This document shows, one piece after another, positions 61,818 through 64,000 of a DNA stretch of 64,000 bases. Origin of the DNA: Roseateles saccharophilus (GTDB taxonomy: Bacteria > Pseudomonadota > Gammaproteobacteria > Burkholderiales > Burkholderiaceae_C); NCBI RefSeq assembly GCF_004342485.1, contig NZ_SMBU01000018.1, positions 1-64,000 on the forward strand, given 5' to 3'. Position 1 is the stretch's first letter, and every line of letters begins with the position of its first letter. The translations under genes and the position numbers were made by a program. The notes beneath the pieces were generated by a model. The model saw only the letters and a list, made by a program, of their open reading frames with translations, was not told the DNA's origin and did not search any database.

Positions 61818-62179
61818 GCCGCTGGTTCTTCGCCGGCCGGCCCGGTGCCGTCGTCGAGGCCGAGATCGACCTGCGCGTCGGCGGGCGCTACCGCATCCTG
61901 ACGCGGCTGCCCGACGGCGAGACCCACGACGTCGGCGGCGAGTACCTGGAGGTGCTGCCACAGCGCCGCCTCGTCTTCAGCTGGGCCTGGCGCAGCACGC
62001 CCGAGCGGGTGTCGCGCGTGAGCCTGGATTTCGTCGCCGAAGACGGCGGCACGGCGCTGCACTTCGTGCATGACCGCTTCTTCGACGACGAAGCCTGCGC
62101 CAACCACGAGTGCGGCTGGCGGCCCGCGATCGACAAGCTCGGCACGGTGCTGCTGCAACCCGACCTGCAGGAGGCATGA
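61712..62179 (+). CDS. SRPBCC / AHSA1-domain protein
   Basis: START-like fold of 155 residues: VRFDRHYPVAVEKVWRAWTD, LSRWFFAGRPGAVVEAEIDL, GGRYRILTRLPDG, GEYLEVLPQRRLVFSWAW and the C-terminal helix NHECGWRPAIDKL. Usually binds small hydrophobic ligands; partner of the upstream ArsR regulator. Begins inside arsR, in another frame. Confidence 0.85.
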   Translation: MQASPQQAAAQVRFDRHYPVAVEKVWRAWTDPQALSRWFFAGRPGAVVEAEIDLRVGGRYRILTRLPDGETHDVGGEYLEVLPQRRLVFSWAWRSTPERVSRVSLDFVAEDGGTALHFVHDRFFDDEACANHECGWRPAIDKLGTVLLQPDLQEA

Positions 62180-62526
62180 TGACCCACCAGGGCAGCTGCC
62201 ATTGCGGCCGCATCAGGTTCGAGGTCGATGGCCACATCGACTCGGCGCTTTCCTGCAATTGCTCGATCTGCCAGCGCAAGGGCTCGCTGCTGTGGTTCGT
62301 GCCGCGCGCCGCGCTGCGCCTGCTGATGCCGGAGAGCGACACAGCCGTCTACACCTTCAACAAGCACGTCATCCAGCATCGTTTTTGCCCGACATGCGGC
62401 ATCCACCCCTATGGCGAGGGCAAGGGGCCGAACGGCGCTGCGATGGCGGCGATCAACCTGCGCTGTCTGGAGGACATCGACCTGGACGCCGTCCCCATCA
62501 CTCGCTTCGACGGGCGCGCGCTCTGA
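62179..62526 (+). CDS. GFA-family zinc protein (glutathione-dependent formaldehyde-activating enzyme-like)
   Basis: Product of 115 residues with the family zinc sites: GSCHCGRIRFEV, LSCNCSICQRKGS and FCPTCGIHPYGEG. ATG at 62179 has AGGAGG four bases ahead; ATG at 62176 is also possible and overlaps the stop of the AHSA1 gene. True glutathione-formaldehyde activity is unproven in the family; a metal-dependent carbon-sulfur lyase role is also possible. Confidence 0.88.
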   Translation: MTHQGSCHCGRIRFEVDGHIDSALSCNCSICQRKGSLLWFVPRAALRLLMPESDTAVYTFNKHVIQHRFCPTCGIHPYGEGKGPNGAAMAAINLRCLEDIDLDAVPITRFDGRAL

Positions 62527-62533
62527 CGCGGCT

Positions 62534-62893
62534 TCAGGCCGCGTCGAACAGCGGGATCAAGTGCGGCCGGCCGGCCACCAGCGTCAGCACGCGGCGCGGC
62601 CGGCCGAGCTTCAGGTATTGATTGCCGTTGCGCGTCGCGCGCTCGACCGCGGCGCGCGTGGCCTCGAGCAGGGCGGTCAGCAGCGGGCGCTCGCCCTGGC
62701 ATTGCGAACGCGGGATGACGAGACTCAGGTCCATGCTGCGCCGTCCCGTCGTGCCGGGCTCGAGTTCTAGGCGCGCCTTGACGACCAGGATCGACGGGGT
62801 GCGCAGCGTGACGTCGAGGTCGACGTCGATGTGCTGGTCTTCCGCCACCGGCAGGGCCGGTACGGACGGGGTGGGGCAGGGGGCTTGGAACAT
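62534..62893 (-). CDS. Unknown small protein
   Basis: Product of 119 residues, not recognised. No signal peptide or membrane segment. A strand-rich middle DVDLDVTLRTPSILVVKARL, RRSMDLSLVIP, then a helix LLTALLEATRAAVERATRNG and a basic stretch KLGRPRRVLTLV. Convergent with the GFA gene, seven bases apart. Codon bias (G/C in third positions) supports a real gene. Confidence 0.6.
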   Translation of the reverse strand: MFQAPCPTPSVPALPVAEDQHIDVDLDVTLRTPSILVVKARLELEPGTTGRRSMDLSLVIPRSQCQGERPLLTALLEATRAAVERATRNGNQYLKLGRPRRVLTLVAGRPHLIPLFDAA

Positions 62894-62970
62894 GGCCCGA
62901 ATCCTCGCGGCGGACGGCGTAATGCCCTGTGGGGCGCGCCGCTGCCTGGCTGTAGGACGATGCCGGTCGA

Positions 62971-63204
62971 TCAGGCCAGCGGCGTGGCGAGCTTGATGGT
63001 CGGCCGTTTGAACAGCAGACCGATCAGCGCATGCGCGAAGAAATAGTCGTTGCGCAGCTTGTCACCCAGCGTGTCGAGTTCGACCCGGCCCTGCGGGTCG
63101 CAGGGGAAGGCCAGGCCGGCGACTTGGTCCGTCATGGACTCGAAGTGCAGTAGGTGGGGGAGCAGTCCCCCGTCGCAGGAGGACTGGGGTGGTTGCATGT
63201 TCAT
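62971..63204 (-). CDS. Unknown small protein
   Basis: Product of 77 residues, not recognised. MNMQPPQSSCDGGLLPHLLH is followed by GLAFPCDPQGRVELDTLGDK and LRNDYFFAHALIGLLFKRPT. AGGCTGGAGGCTCACG upstream gives a good ribosome binding site for the ATG at 63204. Probably cytoplasmic, function unknown. Confidence 0.55.
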   Translation of the reverse strand: MNMQPPQSSCDGGLLPHLLHFESMTDQVAGLAFPCDPQGRVELDTLGDKLRNDYFFAHALIGLLFKRPTIKLATPLA

Positions 63205-63436
63205 CGTGAGCCTCCAGCCTTAAAACGGCAGGGCAATCGACGAGGTTGACTGTGCGCTGCTGCGGGCCGCCGCATGTAGGCGGGCTCGAGGGCCGGATGT
63301 ACGCCGCGAGGCGGGCCCGTGTAGGACGGTCTTGGCGCCCCGTGCGCCGTCCTTGGCAGGGCGCGGCCTCGTCCTGCAGACAGCGCCCCGATAGCCTCGG
63401 CCCGATCCACGCAGTGTGCCGGGCTTGCCGATGGCG

Positions 63437-64000
63437 TCAATTCCACTTCCACTGCCAGATCACGTCCAGCGCGTTGTCGTCGCCGCCCTGGGCGCGCAGC
63501 GTGAAGCGCTGGGCGATGCGGTAGATCAGCTGCCAGGAGCCCGTCGTCGCGTTCAGGCTGCGCTCGTAGCCCACGTACCAGCGGCGCGAGAGCTGTTTGC
63601 CCAGGCGCACGATGGTGGCGCGGGTGTCGTCGTCGCTCTGGGCCAGCGAGAGTTCGTCCAGCCCGAGGTTGCGCAGCACCTTGCCCGTCGGGCCTTCGCC
63701 CTCGCCGCTGAGCAGGGCCAGCGCGGCGCGCTGCAGCAGGGCCGTGTCGGTGCGGCCCAGGCCGTCGGGCCCGCGGCCGAGCAGCAGCCAGGAGAGCTTG
63801 TCGGTGTCGGCCATGTCGGGCTCGGAATAGAGGCTCACGCGCGGCGCCAGCGCCGTGCCGCCCACGCGCACGCCGACGCGGATGTCCAGGTTGGGCCGCA
63901 CGGCCAGCAGGTCCAGCGCCGGGTTGTCGAAGGCGCCGTTGAAGCTGATGTCGCTGCGCTCGATGTCCAGCTTCTGCCCGTAGGCCGCGTACTGGCCGCC
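63437..64000 (-). CDS. tamB: Translocation and assembly module subunit TamB, 3' part
   Basis: C-terminal 187 residues of an AsmA-like inner-membrane protein that spans the periplasm and, with TamA, moves lipids or assembles outer-membrane proteins. Continues off the window at 64000. GQYAAYGQKLDIERSDISF, NPALDLLAVRPNLDIRVGV, LYSEPDMADTDKLSWLLLGR and RWYVGYERSLNATTGSWQL are DUF490/TamB hallmarks. The chain ends in WQWKWN. Confidence 0.92.
   Translation of the reverse strand, partial: GGQYAAYGQKLDIERSDISFNGAFDNPALDLLAVRPNLDIRVGVRVGGTALAPRVSLYSEPDMADTDKLSWLLLGRGPDGLGRTDTALLQRAALALLSGEGEGPTGKVLRNLGLDELSLAQSDDDTRATIVRLGKQLSRRWYVGYERSLNATTGSWQLIYRIAQRFTLRAQGGDDNALDVIWQWKWN

Overview
This window is high-GC DNA (roughly 70% by eye) that reads as the chromosome of a betaproteobacterium of the order Burkholderiales, probably on the Rubrivivax / Ideonella / Roseateles side. 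Three things point there: red-type (form IC) RuBisCO with CbbX, the Cupriavidus-like order of the membrane-bound hydrogenase genes, and the rpsF-priB-rpsR-rplI-dnaB arrangement. No database search was possible; family names come from recognised motifs and gene order.

Layout. 0.2-2.3 kb: a sodium:solute symporter. 2.3-6.9 kb: the ribosomal/replication block rpsF-priB-rpsR-rplI, then a structured inverted-repeat element that ends four bases before dnaB. DnaB itself is split at its Walker A motif by a class 3 intein. 6.9-19.2 kb (minus strand): a complete Calvin-Benson operon, cbbL-S-X-Y-E-Z-F-P-T-G-K-A, with cbbR divergent from cbbL. 20.4-22.0 kb: an Aer-like energy-taxis receptor. 22.2-43.2 kb (plus strand): an O2-tolerant membrane-bound [NiFe] hydrogenase (hoxK, hoxG, hupE, hoxZ), its maturation genes (hoxM-L-O-Q-R-T-V, hypA-B-F-C-D-E-X) and the H2-sensing system hoxA-B-C-J. 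A sigma54-type promoter with an IHF-like site lies ahead of hoxK. Together the two large clusters describe a hydrogen-oxidising (knallgas) lithoautotroph: H2 feeds the quinone pool through HoxZ, and CO2 is fixed by RuBisCO.

43.3-50.5 kb: solute-binding and transport genes (an OpuB-like permease fusion, TctAB), a thioredoxin-like protein, a beta-propeller protein and unknown genes. 50.7 kb: a small lipoprotein whose body resembles domain III of EF-Tu. 51.1-56.4 kb (minus strand): a sulfonate-utilisation cluster ssuE-ssuA-ssuA-ssuD-ssuC-ssuB, with an attenuator-like structure in front of the first ssuA. 56.5-64 kb: a sterol desaturase-type hydroxylase, a MipA/OmpV porin-like protein, tRNA-Arg(CCT), a UPF1-like helicase, a DUF4188 protein, an arsR-AHSA1-GFA cluster, two unknown proteins and the 3' end of tamB.

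The most unusual items are the class 3 DnaB intein, the cruciform-capable repeat fused to the dnaB start, the EF-Tu-domain-III-like lipoprotein, the ssu leader with mutually exclusive hairpins, and a dispersed repeat inserted inside the hydrogenase maturation operon. No stretch over 300 bases lacks an annotated gene or element except 3930-4349, which holds a terminator and the structured repeat.
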